A stretch of 64,000 bases of DNA from Actinoplanes aureus (GTDB taxonomy: Bacteria; Actinomycetota; Actinomycetes; Mycobacteriales; Micromonosporaceae). Under the pieces are notes generated by a model. The model made no database searches, was not told the origin of the DNA, and saw only the letters and a program-made list of their open reading frames with translations. Shown in pieces: positions 41,510 to 50,770 of this stretch. Every line of letters begins with the position of its first letter. The stretch's first letter is position 1. The stretch covers positions 87,016 to 151,015 of the forward strand of contig NZ_JADQTO010000005.1 in assembly GCF_015704865.1 (NCBI RefSeq), read 5' to 3'. The position numbers and the translations under genes were made by a program.

Positions 41510-41941
41510 TCAGCCGAGTTTGGCGCCGTAGACGTGGTCGACGGTCATGGTGAGCAGGACGCGGCGGTCCGAGACCATCACCGAGCGGTACTCGTCCCAG
41601 TCGGGATGTTCGCCCGCGGCCAGACGGTAGTAGTGGACCAGCGCGTCCACCTCCGGGCCGTGCGGGTCGGTGGCCGGGCCGGTCAGTGTGGCGATGCCCT
41701 CGGCGGTGGCCCACGACCAGCCGTCCTTGCTGGTCACCTCGAGGGTCGCGCGGGGGTCGCGCCGCAGGTTCGCGGTCTTGGCGCGACCCTCGACGATGGA
41801 GACGTAGATGACGTCCTTCTCCCGGTCGTAGTGGTGCGTGACCGGGGAGAGCTGGGGCCGGCCGTCCGCCTTGATCGTGGCGAGGACACCGAGCTTGCTG
41901 TCCGCGAGCAGCGTGCGCGGATCGAACACCGTTGTCGTCAT
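41510..41941 (-). CDS. PPOX-class F420-dependent split-barrel enzyme
   Basis: A 143-residue protein of the TIGR03618-like actinobacterial family: [22 protein letters not shown] near residues 17-38, [16 protein letters not shown] (the cofactor phosphate contact), and [15 protein letters not shown] at the end. Relatives bind F420 or FMN and act as reductases. ATG 41941 has AAGGAA upstream and is preferred over the slightly longer frame. It lies 29 nt after a PhzF-family gene on the same strand. Confidence 0.88.
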   Translation of the reverse strand: MTTTVFDPRTLLADSKLGVLATIKADGRPQLSPVTHHYDREKDVIYVSIVEGRAKTANLRRDPRATLEVTSKDGWSWATAEGIATLTGPATDPHGPEVDALVHYYRLAAGEHPDWDEYRSVMVSDRRVLLTMTVDHVYGAKLG

Positions 41942-41970
41942 GTTCCTTGCCAAGTCCGGCCCGCCGTGAC

Positions 41971-42786
41971 CTATTCCGGTATCGGGACGGCGGCGCCGCT
42001 GACGCGTACGCCCGGCTCGCCGGCCACCAGCCGGACGGTGATCCGGCTCGGGCGGCCGAGGTCGTCGCCCTGCCGCAGCAGCAGCGTGGCGTCCGGCCCG
42101 GCCAGGCCCAGCTCCCGCAGGTAGCCGCCGAACGCCGCCGCGGCCGCGCCGGTGGCCGGGTCCTCGTAGACGCCGCCGATCGGGAACGGGTTGCGCACGT
42201 CGAAGTCGGTGCCGCCGGCCCGGTGCACCAGCTGCACGGTGGTCCAGCCGCGATCGGTCATCAGCGCCTTAAGCGCGGGCACGTCGTAGGCCAGCTCGGC
42301 GAGGCGCCGGCGGCTGGTCACGGCCAAAATCGGGTGGTACGCGCCGGCGTACGCGACCCGGGGCGGCAGGGCCGGGTCCAGGTCGTCCGCGGACCAGCGC
42401 AGCGCTGCGAGGAGGGCCGTCAGGTCGTCCTCCGCCAGCGCCGCGACGGCCGGCGGAACGCTGGTCAGGGTCGCCACGCCATCGGCGACGACGACCGGCA
42501 CCTCGCCCGCGTTCGTCACGAACAGGTGATCGCCGGGGCCGAGCGCGACCGCCGTGGCCACCGTGGCGTGCCCGCAGAACGGCACCTCGGCGAGCGGGCT
42601 GAAGTACCGCACCCGGTACGCGCCGCCGGGGCGCCCGGTCACGAACGCCGTCTCCGAGTAGCCGACCTCCGCCGCGATCGCCAGCATCTTGGCGTCGTCG
42701 AGCCCGGCCGCGTCCAGGACGACCCCGGCCGGGTTGCCGCCCGAAGGATCGTCGCTGAAGGCGACGTACCGCTGAATCTCCGTCAT
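41971..42786 (-). CDS. PhzF family isomerase
   Basis: A 271-residue protein with the duplicated fold signatures of Phz[15 protein letters not shown] at the start, V-G-Y-S-E-T-A-F-V containing the catalytic Glu (about residue 45), [19 protein letters not shown], and [23 protein letters not shown] in the second half. PhzF itself isomerises DHHA in phenazine synthesis, but most genomic members have unknown substrates and no other phenazine genes are here. ATG at 42786 is the conserved start. It is divergent from the MoxR gene. Confidence 0.93.
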   Translation of the reverse strand: MTEIQRYVAFSDDPSGGNPAGVVLDAAGLDDAKMLAIAAEVGYSETAFVTGRPGGAYRVRYFSPLAEVPFCGHATVATAVALGPGDHLFVTNAGEVPVVVADGVATLTSVPPAVAALAEDDLTALLAALRWSADDLDPALPPRVAYAGAYHPILAVTSRRRLAELAYDVPALKALMTDRGWTTVQLVHRAGGTDFDVRNPFPIGGVYEDPATGAAAAAFGGYLRELGLAGPDATLLLRQGDDLGRPSRITVRLVAGEPGVRVSGAAVPIPE

Positions 42787-42944
42787 GGAAGTGAGCGTGC
42801 CGCGCGGCACGCACCGCGACCAGAGCCAATCCCGCGGGCCTGGATGTGTCGGCCCGCACAGCGAACCTCCCGTAGGCCCGCGCCGGCCGCCGCTGCCCCG
42901 GCCACGTCGAAAAAGTTCGGTCGTGGATTGTCATATCCCCGGAG

Positions 42945-42950
42945 TAGCGT
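42945..42950 (+). promoter_or_regulatory. Putative -10 hexamer for leaderless MoxR-VWA transcript
   Basis: TAGCGT ends 7 nt before the GTG at 42958; no ribosome-binding site lies between. Confidence 0.5.
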
Positions 42951-42957
42951 TCTTGCG

Positions 42958-44373
42958 GTGACAGAGGCGATCACACCCATCCCACCCGCCCACCTGCCGC
43001 GCACCCTCGGCGAGCTCCGTGCCACCGGGCACGAGTTCCGCACGGTGAAAGAGGAACTGCGCGACAACCTGCTCCACCGGCTGCGCTCCGGCGAGCCGCG
43101 CTTCCCCGGCATCGTCGGGTTCGACGACACCGTGCTTCCCGAGGTGGAGCGCGCCCTGCTGGCCGGGCACGACATGGTGCTGCTCGGCGAGCGCGGCCAG
43201 GGCAAGACCCGCCTGATCCGGGCGCTGGCCGGCCTGCTCGACGAGTGGACGCCGTTCATCACCTCGTCGGAGCTGCGCGAGCATCCGTACCATCCGTTGA
43301 CTCCGGCCGCCCGGCGGCTGGCCGCCGAGAGCGGCGACCTGCTGCCGATCTCCTGGCTGCACCGCTCCGAGCGGTATGGGGAGAAGCTGGCCACTCCGGA
43401 CACCAGCGTGGGCGACCTGATCGGCGACGTCGACCCGATCAAGGTGGCCGAGGGCCGTGCCCTCGGTGATCCGGAGACGATCCATTTCGGTCTGGTGCCC
43501 CGGACGAACCGGGGCATCTTCGCGGTGAACGAGTTGCCCGACCTGGCCGAGCGGATCCAGGTGTCGCTGCTCAACGTGCTGGAGGAGCGCGACATCCAGG
43601 TCCGCGGCTACCAGCTGCGTCTCCCGCTGGACCTGCTTCTGGTGGCCTCCGCCAACCCGGAGGACTACACGAACCGGGGCCGGATCATCACCCCGCTCAA
43701 GGACCGGTTCGGCGCCGAGATCCGCACCCACTACCCGGTGGACCTGGAGCTGGAGACCGCGCTGATCCGGCAGGAGGCCGGGCTTGTCGCGTCGCTGCCG
43801 GAGCACCTGATCGAGGTGCTCGGCCGCTACACGCGGGCGGTGCGCGAGTCGCCGTCGGTGGACGCCCGGTCCGGGGTCTCGGCCCGGTTCGCGATCGCGG
43901 CGGCCGAGACGGTCGCCGCTTCCGCGCTGCGCCGGGCCGGTCTGCGCGGCGAGCGGGAGGCTGTGGCCCGCGTCTGCGACACCGCCTCGGTCACCTCGAC
44001 GTTGCGCGGCAAGGTGGAGTTCGAGAGCGGCGAGGAGGGCCGGGAGGTCGAGATCCTGGCCCACCTGCTGCGGGTGGCGACGGCCGAGACGTTCCGGGCC
44101 CGGCTGTCCGGGCTGGACCTGTCCGGGTTCACCGACCTGGTCGCCGAGGGCGCGATCATCGAGACCGGTGACCTGGTCAGCGCCGAGGAGCTGCTCGCGC
44201 AGATCGGGACCGTGCCGGGCCTGGCGAAGGTGCTGGACCGGCTCGGCCTCGGTGACGCGCCGAGCCCGGGTCAGGCGGCCTCCGGGATCGAGTTCGCCCT
44301 GGAGGGGCTGCACCTGACCCGCCGGCTGGCCAAGGAGCTGACCGACGACGGCCGCACCATCTACGGGAGCTGA
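42958..44373 (+). CDS. MoxR-type AAA+ ATPase
   Basis: A 471-residue AAA+ protein. Walker A is G-E-R-G-Q-G-K-T (residues 77-84); the Walker B/sensor region reads G-I-F-A-V-N-E-L-P-D-L and L-L-V-A-S-A-N-P-E-D; an arginine-containing L-K-D-R-F-G segment follows. MoxR ATPases work with VWA-domain proteins as chaperone-like machines that insert cofactors or remodel complexes, and the next gene is such a VWA protein, 8 nt away. GTG 42958 is chosen because the N-terminal P-R-T-L-G-E-L-R-A-T-G is conserved-looking and a TAGCGT hexamer lies 7 nt upstream; the open frame runs far upstream but antisense to the PhzF gene. Confidence 0.92.
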   Translation: MTEAITPIPPAHLPRTLGELRATGHEFRTVKEELRDNLLHRLRSGEPRFPGIVGFDDTVLPEVERALLAGHDMVLLGERGQGKTRLIRALAGLLDEWTPFITSSELREHPYHPLTPAARRLAAESGDLLPISWLHRSERYGEKLATPDTSVGDLIGDVDPIKVAEGRALGDPETIHFGLVPRTNRGIFAVNELPDLAERIQVSLLNVLEERDIQVRGYQLRLPLDLLLVASANPEDYTNRGRIITPLKDRFGAEIRTHYPVDLELETALIRQEAGLVASLPEHLIEVLGRYTRAVRESPSVDARSGVSARFAIAAAETVAASALRRAGLRGEREAVARVCDTASVTSTLRGKVEFESGEEGREVEILAHLLRVATAETFRARLSGLDLSGFTDLVAEGAIIETGDLVSAEELLAQIGTVPGLAKVLDRLGLGDAPSPGQAASGIEFALEGLHLTRRLAKELTDDGRTIYGS

Positions 44374-44381
44374 GCACCGTC

Positions 44382-46334
44382 ATGAGTGGCAGTCGCTTTC
44401 GCTACGGGGCCTGGCGGGACGGGCCGGATCCGCTCGCCCCGCCCTACGACGTGCGTGGCGCCGTCGACGAGATGGGTGAGCGGGTTCTCGCCGGCGACAG
44501 TCTGCGGGACGCGCTGCGCGACCTGATCCGGCGTGGCCCGCGCGACGGCCAGGGCCTGGACGCGTTGCGCGAACGGGCCCGCCGGTTGCGCCGCGACGCG
44601 CTGCGCCGGGGCAACCTGGACGGTGCGGTCACCCGGGCCCGCCAGATGCTCGACCAGGCCTTGGCGACCGAGCGGGACGCCCTGGCCGGCCGCGACGACG
44701 ACGCGGCCCGGTTCAACGAGGCGGTGCTGGACAGCCTGCCCCGATCGGTCTCCCAGGCCATTGCGGAGTTGTCCGAATATGACTGGGCCTCCGACGAAGC
44801 CCGGGCCATCTATCAGCAGATCCTCGACGGCCTGCGGCAGGAGGTGGTCGCACAACGCTTCTCGGGCATGCGGCAGGCGTTGCAACAGGGCGACATGACC
44901 GAAGTATCGGACATGCTGCGTGACCTCAACGACCTGCTCGGCAAACACGCTCGCGGCGAGGACACCAACGACGCCTTCCGCGACTTCATGGCCAAGCACG
45001 GCCGCTTCTTCCCGGACAACCCGGGCAACGTCGACGAGCTGATCGACTCGCTGGCACGCCAGGCCGCCGCCGCCGAGCGGCTGATGCGCTCGCTCAGCCC
45101 GCAGCAGCGCGAGGAGCTGCGGAGCCTGATGGAGCAGGCGCTCGGTGACGGCCCGCTGCGCGGGCAGCTCGCCCAGCTCAGTGACAACCTGCAAGCGCTG
45201 CGTCCCGGCCTGAACTGGGGGCGCGGCGAGCGGATGCGCGGCCCCGCCGACCTCGGGTACGGGGACGCGGCCTCCGCCCTCGGCGAGATCGCCGACCTGG
45301 ACGAGCTGATCGAGCAGCTGGACCAGGACCATCCCGGCGCCACGCTCGACGATGTCGACGTCGAGGCGGTGGAACGCCAGCTCGGCCGGGGCGCCGCCGA
45401 CGACCTGCGCCGGCTGCGCGAGCTCGAGCGCGAGCTACGCCGGCAGGGCTGGGTGCAGCGCGACGCGGACGGGCTCACCCTCTCACCGAAGGCGCTACGC
45501 CGGCTCGGCCAGACCGCCCTGACGAAGATCTTCCACGACATCGCCGGCAAGCGCGGCGAGCACGACATGCGCGACGCCGGCGCCGCCGGCGACCTGATCG
45601 GCTCGTCGCGGCGCTGGGAGTTCGGCGACGACCAGCCGCTCGACGTGGTGCGCACGATCGGCAACGCGGTCCGCCGCCGGGCCGCGTCGGGCGGCGTCGG
45701 CACCCTTCCGGTACGCCTGGAGCCGGACGACTTCGAAGTCGCCGAAACCGAGCGGCGCGCCTCGGCCGCGGTCGCCCTCTGCGTCGACCTGTCCTATTCG
45801 ATGTACGCCGACGGCCGCTGGGGCCCGATGAAACAGACCGCCCTGGCCCTGTCGCACCTGGTGGCGACGAAATACCCGCAGGACGCGCTGCAGATCGTCG
45901 GCTTCGGCAAGTACGCGCAGACCCTGTCGCAGGGCGAGCTGGCCGGCATCGAACCGACGATCGAGAAGGGCACGAACCTTCAGCACGCGCTCAAACTGGC
46001 CGGCCGCCACCTGCGGCGCCACCCCGGCGCCGAGCCGGTGGTGCTGGTCGTCACCGACGGCGAACCCACCGCCCACCTGGAGGACGACGGCGAGGCGGTG
46101 TTCTGGTGGCCACCGCTGTCCGAGACGATCCAGGCCACCGTGCGCGAGGTCGACCAGCTCACCCGGTACGGCGTCACGCTGAACGTCTTCATGCTCGGCG
46201 AGGACCCGGGCTTGCGACGCTTCGTGGGCGCGGTCGCCCAGCGCAACGGTGGCCGGGTGTTCAGCCCCGATGCCGAGGAGTTGGGCCGCTACGTGATCGA
46301 CGACTACGTCCGCGCCCGCCGGGGCCGTCGCTGA
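44382..46334 (+). CDS. VWA-domain protein, partner of MoxR
   Basis: A 650-residue cytoplasmic protein. The first ~400 residues are helical and highly charged with many Arg/Glu/Asp, including F-R-Y-G-A-W-R-D-G-P-D-P-L-A-P-P-Y-D near the start, a typical feature of these MoxR partners. The VWA domain begins near residue 460 with an intact metal-ion-dependent adhesion site: D469-L-S-Y-S-M, the T in G-T-N-L-Q-H-A-L and the D in V-V-T-D-G-E-P-T. The two-gene set corresponds to a widespread MoxR-VWA pair whose client is unknown. ATG is 8 nt after the MoxR stop. Confidence 0.92.
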   Translation: MSGSRFRYGAWRDGPDPLAPPYDVRGAVDEMGERVLAGDSLRDALRDLIRRGPRDGQGLDALRERARRLRRDALRRGNLDGAVTRARQMLDQALATERDALAGRDDDAARFNEAVLDSLPRSVSQAIAELSEYDWASDEARAIYQQILDGLRQEVVAQRFSGMRQALQQGDMTEVSDMLRDLNDLLGKHARGEDTNDAFRDFMAKHGRFFPDNPGNVDELIDSLARQAAAAERLMRSLSPQQREELRSLMEQALGDGPLRGQLAQLSDNLQALRPGLNWGRGERMRGPADLGYGDAASALGEIADLDELIEQLDQDHPGATLDDVDVEAVERQLGRGAADDLRRLRELERELRRQGWVQRDADGLTLSPKALRRLGQTALTKIFHDIAGKRGEHDMRDAGAAGDLIGSSRRWEFGDDQPLDVVRTIGNAVRRRAASGGVGTLPVRLEPDDFEVAETERRASAAVALCVDLSYSMYADGRWGPMKQTALALSHLVATKYPQDALQIVGFGKYAQTLSQGELAGIEPTIEKGTNLQHALKLAGRHLRRHPGAEPVVLVVTDGEPTAHLEDDGEAVFWWPPLSETIQATVREVDQLTRYGVTLNVFMLGEDPGLRRFVGAVAQRNGGRVFSPDAEELGRYVIDDYVRARRGRR

Positions 46335-46577
46335 CGGTCCCCGTTTGGCCGCTGCGCGCGCCCGGCGGCGGGCTCGGCTGCATGACGCGCCGAGTGGGCC
46401 TCCATCCGGTGGCTGGACACCAGCCGGGCGGCCCGGCGGCATGCGAAGAGAGCAGGCGGAGTTCGGCGGAAGCTCGGGCCGTCGGTCATGCACGTTATGG
46501 GGGTGGGGTGCGTGAGCTACGGCTGGCGGGCGGGCTGAAGCGCTCAGCGTGGGGTGGCTGGGTGCGGAGTGGGGTGG

Positions 46578-47537
46578 TCAGCGGTGCAGGGTTTCGGTTG
46601 GTGACTCGCCGTATTGCTGGCGGTAGGTGGCGGCGAAGCGGCCGGGGTGGGTGAAGCCGTACCGGTAGGCGACCTGGGCGACGGTTGTTCCCGGCGCGGC
46701 CAGACGTAGCTCGTCGTGCACCAGGCCCAGGCGGAGTTGCCTCAGGTAGGCCATCGGGGGCATTCCGGCGTACCTGCGGAAGCTCTGCTGCAGAGAGCGG
46801 ACGCCGACGCCGGCGATTCCGGCAAGGTCGGCCACGGTGAACGGCCGGCCCGGCTGCGCGCGCATCGCCTCGACCACCCGCCGGATCGCGCCCGGCGCGG
46901 CAAGGGCCGGGCTGCGGCGGGCCAGCTGCTCGCGATAGCGGTGGCCGGTGGCCAGGATCAGGCCGGTGACCAGACTTTCCCGCAGCCGGGGACCGATCAG
47001 CGGGTGACCGACCAGCCCGCCGGCCGTGCCGGCGTCGGCGGCGATCATGCGGGCGAGCCGGGCCCAGCCGGCACCGGTGCCGCTTGTCACGTCAAGAACC
47101 GGCTCCAGGTGGACCGGGCCGCGCACCGGTGCGTCCAGGATCTCGGCGAGCTGGTTCTCCAGCTCCGGGCGAGCGATCTTCACCGCGATCATCCGGCAGT
47201 CGCCGTCCCAGCGGTCGACGATCGTCTCTCCGACCGGCTGGTACACCGCCGCGATCCCGCGTGTCGCGCGGCGGGGGTCGTCGCCGCCCTGATGCCAGGT
47301 GAAGCCGCTGGTTAGGGGCAGGTTGACGTGATAGGCGCCCAGCTCGCCGGCATGCACTCGCACGTCCACCCCGAACCGCAGGTCGCCCACGATGACCGGT
47401 CTGCCCCCGGCGACCGCGAAGGTGGCCGTCCAAGGGGATGAGTGGGCGAGCACGTCGACACCGACCGCGTAGAAATGCCGCGACAGAAAATCCCGGGCCT
47501 CGTCCACATCGCCGAACGAGTGAGTTGTCGCTCGCAC
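46578..47537 (-). CDS. AraC-family transcriptional regulator (paralogue of the one at 31446)
   Basis: A 319-residue protein with the same layout as the regulator at 31446-32459: an N-terminal sensor domain (D-V-D-E-A-R-D-F-L-S-R-H-F-Y, Y-H-V-N-L-P-L-T-S-G, V-Y-Q-P-V-G-E-T) and a C-terminal double helix-turn-helix (T-V-A-D-L-A-G-I-A-G-V-G-V-R-S-L-Q-Q-S-F-R and V-A-Q-V-A-Y-R-Y-G-F-T-H-P-G-R-F-A-A-T-Y). Inducer and targets unknown. Start is GTG 47537. 243 bp without a gene separates it from the VWA gene, and 450 bp from the next gene on the other side. Confidence 0.9.
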   Translation of the reverse strand: MRATTHSFGDVDEARDFLSRHFYAVGVDVLAHSSPWTATFAVAGGRPVIVGDLRFGVDVRVHAGELGAYHVNLPLTSGFTWHQGGDDPRRATRGIAAVYQPVGETIVDRWDGDCRMIAVKIARPELENQLAEILDAPVRGPVHLEPVLDVTSGTGAGWARLARMIAADAGTAGGLVGHPLIGPRLRESLVTGLILATGHRYREQLARRSPALAAPGAIRRVVEAMRAQPGRPFTVADLAGIAGVGVRSLQQSFRRYAGMPPMAYLRQLRLGLVHDELRLAAPGTTVAQVAYRYGFTHPGRFAATYRQQYGESPTETLHR

Positions 47538-47987
47538 GTCCTACAGCCTGTCCTTTCGGTGAGCACGACGCCAACGGGGTCCTACGCCAGCTGTCCCTTC
47601 GGTGCCCAAGCGGCGTGCGGGCTATCCCACCTTCACGTGCCACCCGGGAGGGGAACCACGCTCCCGGCCCGGCTGTCGCGGTGGGGCCTGGAGTGGCTGG
47701 GGGATCGCGCGGCTGGTGGGGACGGGATGAATTGTCGGGGGCGATCTGGGGCGTACCGATGAATGGTTATTGGGCGATGCGAAGCCGCCGGCAAGATGGT
47801 GGGCTAGCCTCCTAGGATGGCTTAGAGGGTGTGACTGCGCGTCGGTCGGGGGAACGCGGCTGGTTATAGTTGCTCGGCGAGCGACCGGAGAAGCGTGCGA
47901 ACCCCTTCTGACGGGGAGCCGGCGCCAGGCGCCGTTGTTCGCGCGGGAGCCGGGCGGGGGCCGGGCCGAGGGGGAGAGGAAGTCGCG
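47538..47987. other. 450-bp intergenic region with the promoter of the pgsA-like operon
   Basis: No gene is supported between the divergent AraC-family gene and the CDP-alcohol phosphatidyltransferase gene. The region carries the TATAGT hexamer at 47865-47870 and a GC-rich leader containing the palindrome ggcgccaggcgcc near 47930. Nothing else is assigned. Confidence 0.4.
47865..47870 (+). promoter_or_regulatory. Putative -10 hexamer of the pgsA-like operon
   Basis: TATAGT preceded by GGT is the best -10 match in the region; it would leave a ~110-nt leader before the ATG at 47988. No convincing -35 was found. Confidence 0.35.
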
Positions 47988-48590
47988 ATGTCGCAGCAGC
48001 CTGCGCCGTCCATCGAGACCTCCAACCGGATCTGGACGCTTCCCAATGTGATCAGCCTGCTGCGGCTGCTCGGCGTGCCGCTCTTCCTCTATCTGCTGCT
48101 GGTCACCGAGAACGACGTGGCCGCGGTGATCGTGCTCGCGGTGGGCGGGTCCACCGACTGGGTGGATGGCTACGTCGCCCGGCGGATGAATTCGGTGAGC
48201 CGGCTCGGGGAGTTGCTGGATCCGTTCGCTGATCGGCTCTACATCCTGGCCACGCTCGTCGGGTTCACCGTGCGTGAAGTGGTGCCGTGGTGGCTCACCG
48301 GCGCGCTGTTGCTGCGCGAGGCGGTCCTCGGGGTGACGTTGCTGGTGCTGCGCCGCCACGGGTACGGTCCGCCGCCGGTCCACTATGTCGGCAAGACCGG
48401 CACGTTCGTGCTGCTCGCGGCGTTCCCGGTGATCCTGCTGGCCAAGGCGGTGCCGTCGATCGCCTGGTGGGCGAGCCCGGTCGGCTGGGGTCTGGCCTGG
48501 TGGGCGCTGGGGCTGTACTGGGCGGCGGCGGTGCTCTATCTGATGCAGGCGGTGCGGATGCTGCGCGCCGACCGGGTGGGCGAGTCGTGA
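47988..48590 (+). CDS. CDP-alcohol phosphatidyltransferase (PgsA-like)
   Basis: A 200-residue integral membrane protein. The CDP-alcohol motif D-G-x2-A-R-x8-G-x3-D-x3-D is complete: D-G-Y-V-A-R, then G-E-L-L-D-P-F-A-D. N-terminal L-P-N-V-I-S-L-L-R-L is the usual amphipathic start. It transfers a phosphatidyl group to an alcohol acceptor, probably glycerol-3-phosphate, in phospholipid synthesis. Synteny with M. tuberculosis Rv1822 (pgsA2) at the head of the DUF881-gcvH-garA block supports this. ATG at 47988 has GGGGGAGAGGAAG upstream. The stop overlaps the next gene by 4 nt. Confidence 0.9.
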   Translation: MSQQPAPSIETSNRIWTLPNVISLLRLLGVPLFLYLLLVTENDVAAVIVLAVGGSTDWVDGYVARRMNSVSRLGELLDPFADRLYILATLVGFTVREVVPWWLTGALLLREAVLGVTLLVLRRHGYGPPPVHYVGKTGTFVLLAAFPVILLAKAVPSIAWWASPVGWGLAWWALGLYWAAAVLYLMQAVRMLRADRVGES

Positions 48591-49492
48591 CGGTTCCGGA
48601 TCCGGACGGCGGGTCGGGGAAACGGACGTTCGGCCCGGACTTCCTCACCGAGCTGTTCCGTAACCCGCTGGACCCGGGGTATGCCGACGCCGCCGCGCGG
48701 CGAGCCGAGTCGGGTGGGCGTACCGGGGCGCGCCGGCAGGCGGCCCGCGGGTCGGCGGCGGTGGTGCTGCTGCTGATCGGGTTCCTGCTGGTGGTGGCGT
48801 ACCGGCAGACGGTGGCCGAGGAGCCGGCCCGGACCCAGGCGCGGCAGGAGCTGGTCGAGCAGGTGCAGCGGCGCCGGACCGGGACCGAGGAACTGCAGGC
48901 GCGGGCCGACAAGCTGGCGGGCGAGGTGGCCGAGCTGCGGGAGCGTTCGCTGAGCGACGCCGCGGTGGCCCGGCTGCGGGATCTGGAGGCGGCGGCCGGC
49001 CTGGCGACGGTACGCGGATCCGGCGCGAAGGTCACCCTGGCGGACGGGCCGACGTCGGTGGACCCGGTGACCGGGGAACGGCGTACCGAGAGTCAGGTGA
49101 AGGACACCGACCTCCAGCTGGCGGCGAACGCGTTGTGGGCGTCGGGGGCGGAGGCGATCGCGATCAACGGGGAGCGGCTGACCGCGACCTCGACGATCCG
49201 GCAGGCGGGCGAGGCCATTCTGGTCGACGTCCGTCCGGTCACCACGCCGTACGAGGTGGTGGCCATCGGTCCCGGCGATCTGGCCGACGACTTCCGGGAC
49301 GGCTATGCCGGCCAGTTCTTCGAGACGCTGTCCGCCCGGTACGGCATGTCGTTCGAGGTGACCGAGGTGAAAGACGTGACTCTGGACGGGGCGGCCGAGC
49401 TGAAGTTGCGGGCCGCCGTGCCGAGTACTGCCCCGCCCGCGTCGCCGGGCCCCTCCACTTCTGAAAGCCCTGCGTCGGAAGGCGGCCGATGA
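48587..49492 (+). CDS. DUF881 family membrane-anchored protein (first copy)
   Basis: A 301-residue protein with a cytoplasmic N-terminus of ~55 residues, one transmembrane helix (V-V-L-L-L-I-G-F-L-L-V-V-A-Y), a coiled-coil-like stretch (about 80-125) and an external DUF881 domain with G-S-G-A-K-V-T-L-A-D-G, D-L-Q-L-A-A-N-A-L-W-A-S-G-A-E-A-I-A-I-N-G and Y-E-V-V-A-I-G-P. It ends in a Pro/Ser-rich tail. The family is linked to Gram-positive division proteins of unknown mechanism. GTG 48587 overlaps the upstream stop. It corresponds to Rv1823. Confidence 0.9.
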   Translation: MTVPDPDGGSGKRTFGPDFLTELFRNPLDPGYADAAARRAESGGRTGARRQAARGSAAVVLLLIGFLLVVAYRQTVAEEPARTQARQELVEQVQRRRTGTEELQARADKLAGEVAELRERSLSDAAVARLRDLEAAAGLATVRGSGAKVTLADGPTSVDPVTGERRTESQVKDTDLQLAANALWASGAEAIAINGERLTATSTIRQAGEAILVDVRPVTTPYEVVAIGPGDLADDFRDGYAGQFFETLSARYGMSFEVTEVKDVTLDGAAELKLRAAVPSTAPPASPGPSTSESPASEGGR

Positions 49493-49821
49493 TCGCCGTA
49501 CTCGCTCTGCTGGCCGGTGTGCTGCTGGGCATCGTGTTCAACCCGACGGTGCCGCCGGAGCTGGTGCCGTACCTGCCGATCGCGGTGGTGGCGGCGCTGG
49601 ACGCGGTGTTCGGCGGGGTACGCGCGAAGCTGGACGGCATCTTCGACGACAAGCAGTTCGTCGTGTCGTTCATCTCGAACGTGCTGGTGTCCGCGCTGAT
49701 CGTGTACGTGGGTGACCAGCTGGGAGTCGGCGGGCAGCTGTCCACCGGTGTCGTGGTGGTGCTCGGCGTGCGGATCTTCGGTAATGTCGCGGCGATCCGC
49801 CGGCACCTCTTCCGGGCTTAG
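49489..49821 (+). CDS. Small basic protein family (DUF1290) membrane protein
   Basis: A 110-residue protein with three hydrophobic stretches: I-A-V-L-A-L-L-A-G-V-L-L-G-I-V-F at the start, P-Y-L-P-I-A-V-V-A-A-L-D-A-V-F-G-G-V-R-A in the middle, and S-F-I-S-N-V-L-V-S-A-L-I-V-Y-V-G-D, plus G-V-R-I-F-G-N-V-A-A-I-R-R-H at the end. This is the sbp protein found between two DUF881 genes across actinobacteria and firmicutes near division genes (Rv1824). ATG overlaps the previous stop by 4 nt. Confidence 0.92.
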   Translation: MIAVLALLAGVLLGIVFNPTVPPELVPYLPIAVVAALDAVFGGVRAKLDGIFDDKQFVVSFISNVLVSALIVYVGDQLGVGGQLSTGVVVVLGVRIFGNVAAIRRHLFRA

Positions 49822-49828
49822 GACGGCG

Positions 49829-50755
49829 ATGAGCGATCGTGAGGATTCCGGCCGGGAGCTGCCCGTGGTGGCGGATCCGGCCGGGGACGAGGAACCGACG
49901 GTGAATCTGGACCGGGAGGGGTCACCCGATCCGTCGATTTCGGGTGCGCCGGAGGAAAAATCGCCGGAGTCCGTACCCGAAGAAAGTGATCTTGATCGCG
50001 CGGAGAGCGCGCACAGCGCGCCGAGCGAGGAGAGCGCGCAAAGCGCACCGAGCGAGGAGAGCAAGCGGATCCGGCGCCCGGCGCCGGCCGGAACCCTCAT
50101 CTGGGTGCTGCTCGCGCTGCTGGGCTTCACCCTGGTGGTGCAGTTGCGCAGCAACGACGGCGACCACGGGCTGGCCAGCGCCCGGCAGGAGGACCTGGTC
50201 CGGATCCTGAGTGATCTGGAGGCGCAGGACGCCCGGCTGCTGGCCGACATCCAGAACCTGGAGGCGACCCGCCAGCAGCTCTCCTCGGGCGTGCAGGGCC
50301 GGGAGGCGGCGCTGGCCGAGGCGACCCGGCGCAGCGAGGAGCTGGGCCTGCTCGCCGGCACCGTGCCGGGCCGCGGTCCGGGCCTGGAGATCCTGCTGGA
50401 CCGGGTGAAGGCGTCGGCGGTGCTGAACGCGGTGCAGGAACTGCGTGGCGCCCGCGGTGAGGTGATGCAGCTCAACGGCTCCAACGGGGCGGCGGTCCGG
50501 GTGGTGGCGTCGAGCTATTTCGTGGACGCCTCCGGCGGCGGGATCATCGCCGATGGTGTACATCTGACCGGACCGTTCCGCCTTCTGGTGATCGGCCAGC
50601 CGGAGACGATGCGCACCGCTTTGCAGATCCCGGGCGGGGTGGTCGCGTCGGTGCAGAAGGACGGCGGTAGCGTGACCATGGACTCGCGTTCCCTGGTCGA
50701 AGTGACCGCGGTGCGTAAGGCGGCAGCCTTGCAGTATGCGCGTCCGGTTTCGTGA
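49829..50755 (+). CDS. DUF881 family membrane-anchored protein (second copy)
   Basis: A 308-residue protein. The acidic cytoplasmic N-terminus contains a tandem duplication of S-A-P-S-E-E-S (around residues 62-77), then a transmembrane helix (L-I-W-V-L-L-A-L-L-G-F-T-L-V-V), a coiled coil, and the DUF881 domain (G-R-G-P-G-L-E-I-L-L-D, A-V-L-N-A-V-Q-E-L-R, L-N-G-S-N-G-A-A-V-R-V, V-I-G-Q-P-E-T-M-R-T-A-L). It equals Rv1825 in position. The ATG is 8 nt past the sbp stop. The two DUF881 proteins differ mainly in their cytoplasmic parts. Confidence 0.9.
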   Translation: MSDREDSGRELPVVADPAGDEEPTVNLDREGSPDPSISGAPEEKSPESVPEESDLDRAESAHSAPSEESAQSAPSEESKRIRRPAPAGTLIWVLLALLGFTLVVQLRSNDGDHGLASARQEDLVRILSDLEAQDARLLADIQNLEATRQQLSSGVQGREAALAEATRRSEELGLLAGTVPGRGPGLEILLDRVKASAVLNAVQELRGARGEVMQLNGSNGAAVRVVASSYFVDASGGGIIADGVHLTGPFRLLVIGQPETMRTALQIPGGVVASVQKDGGSVTMDSRSLVEVTAVRKAAALQYARPVS

Positions 50756-50770
50756 TTTACGGAGGAAGCG

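Noticed and set aside
41971..42786. Phenazine biosynthesis cluster
   Set aside because: Only a PhzF-type gene is present, with no phzB-G neighbours; PhzF relatives are common without phenazines.
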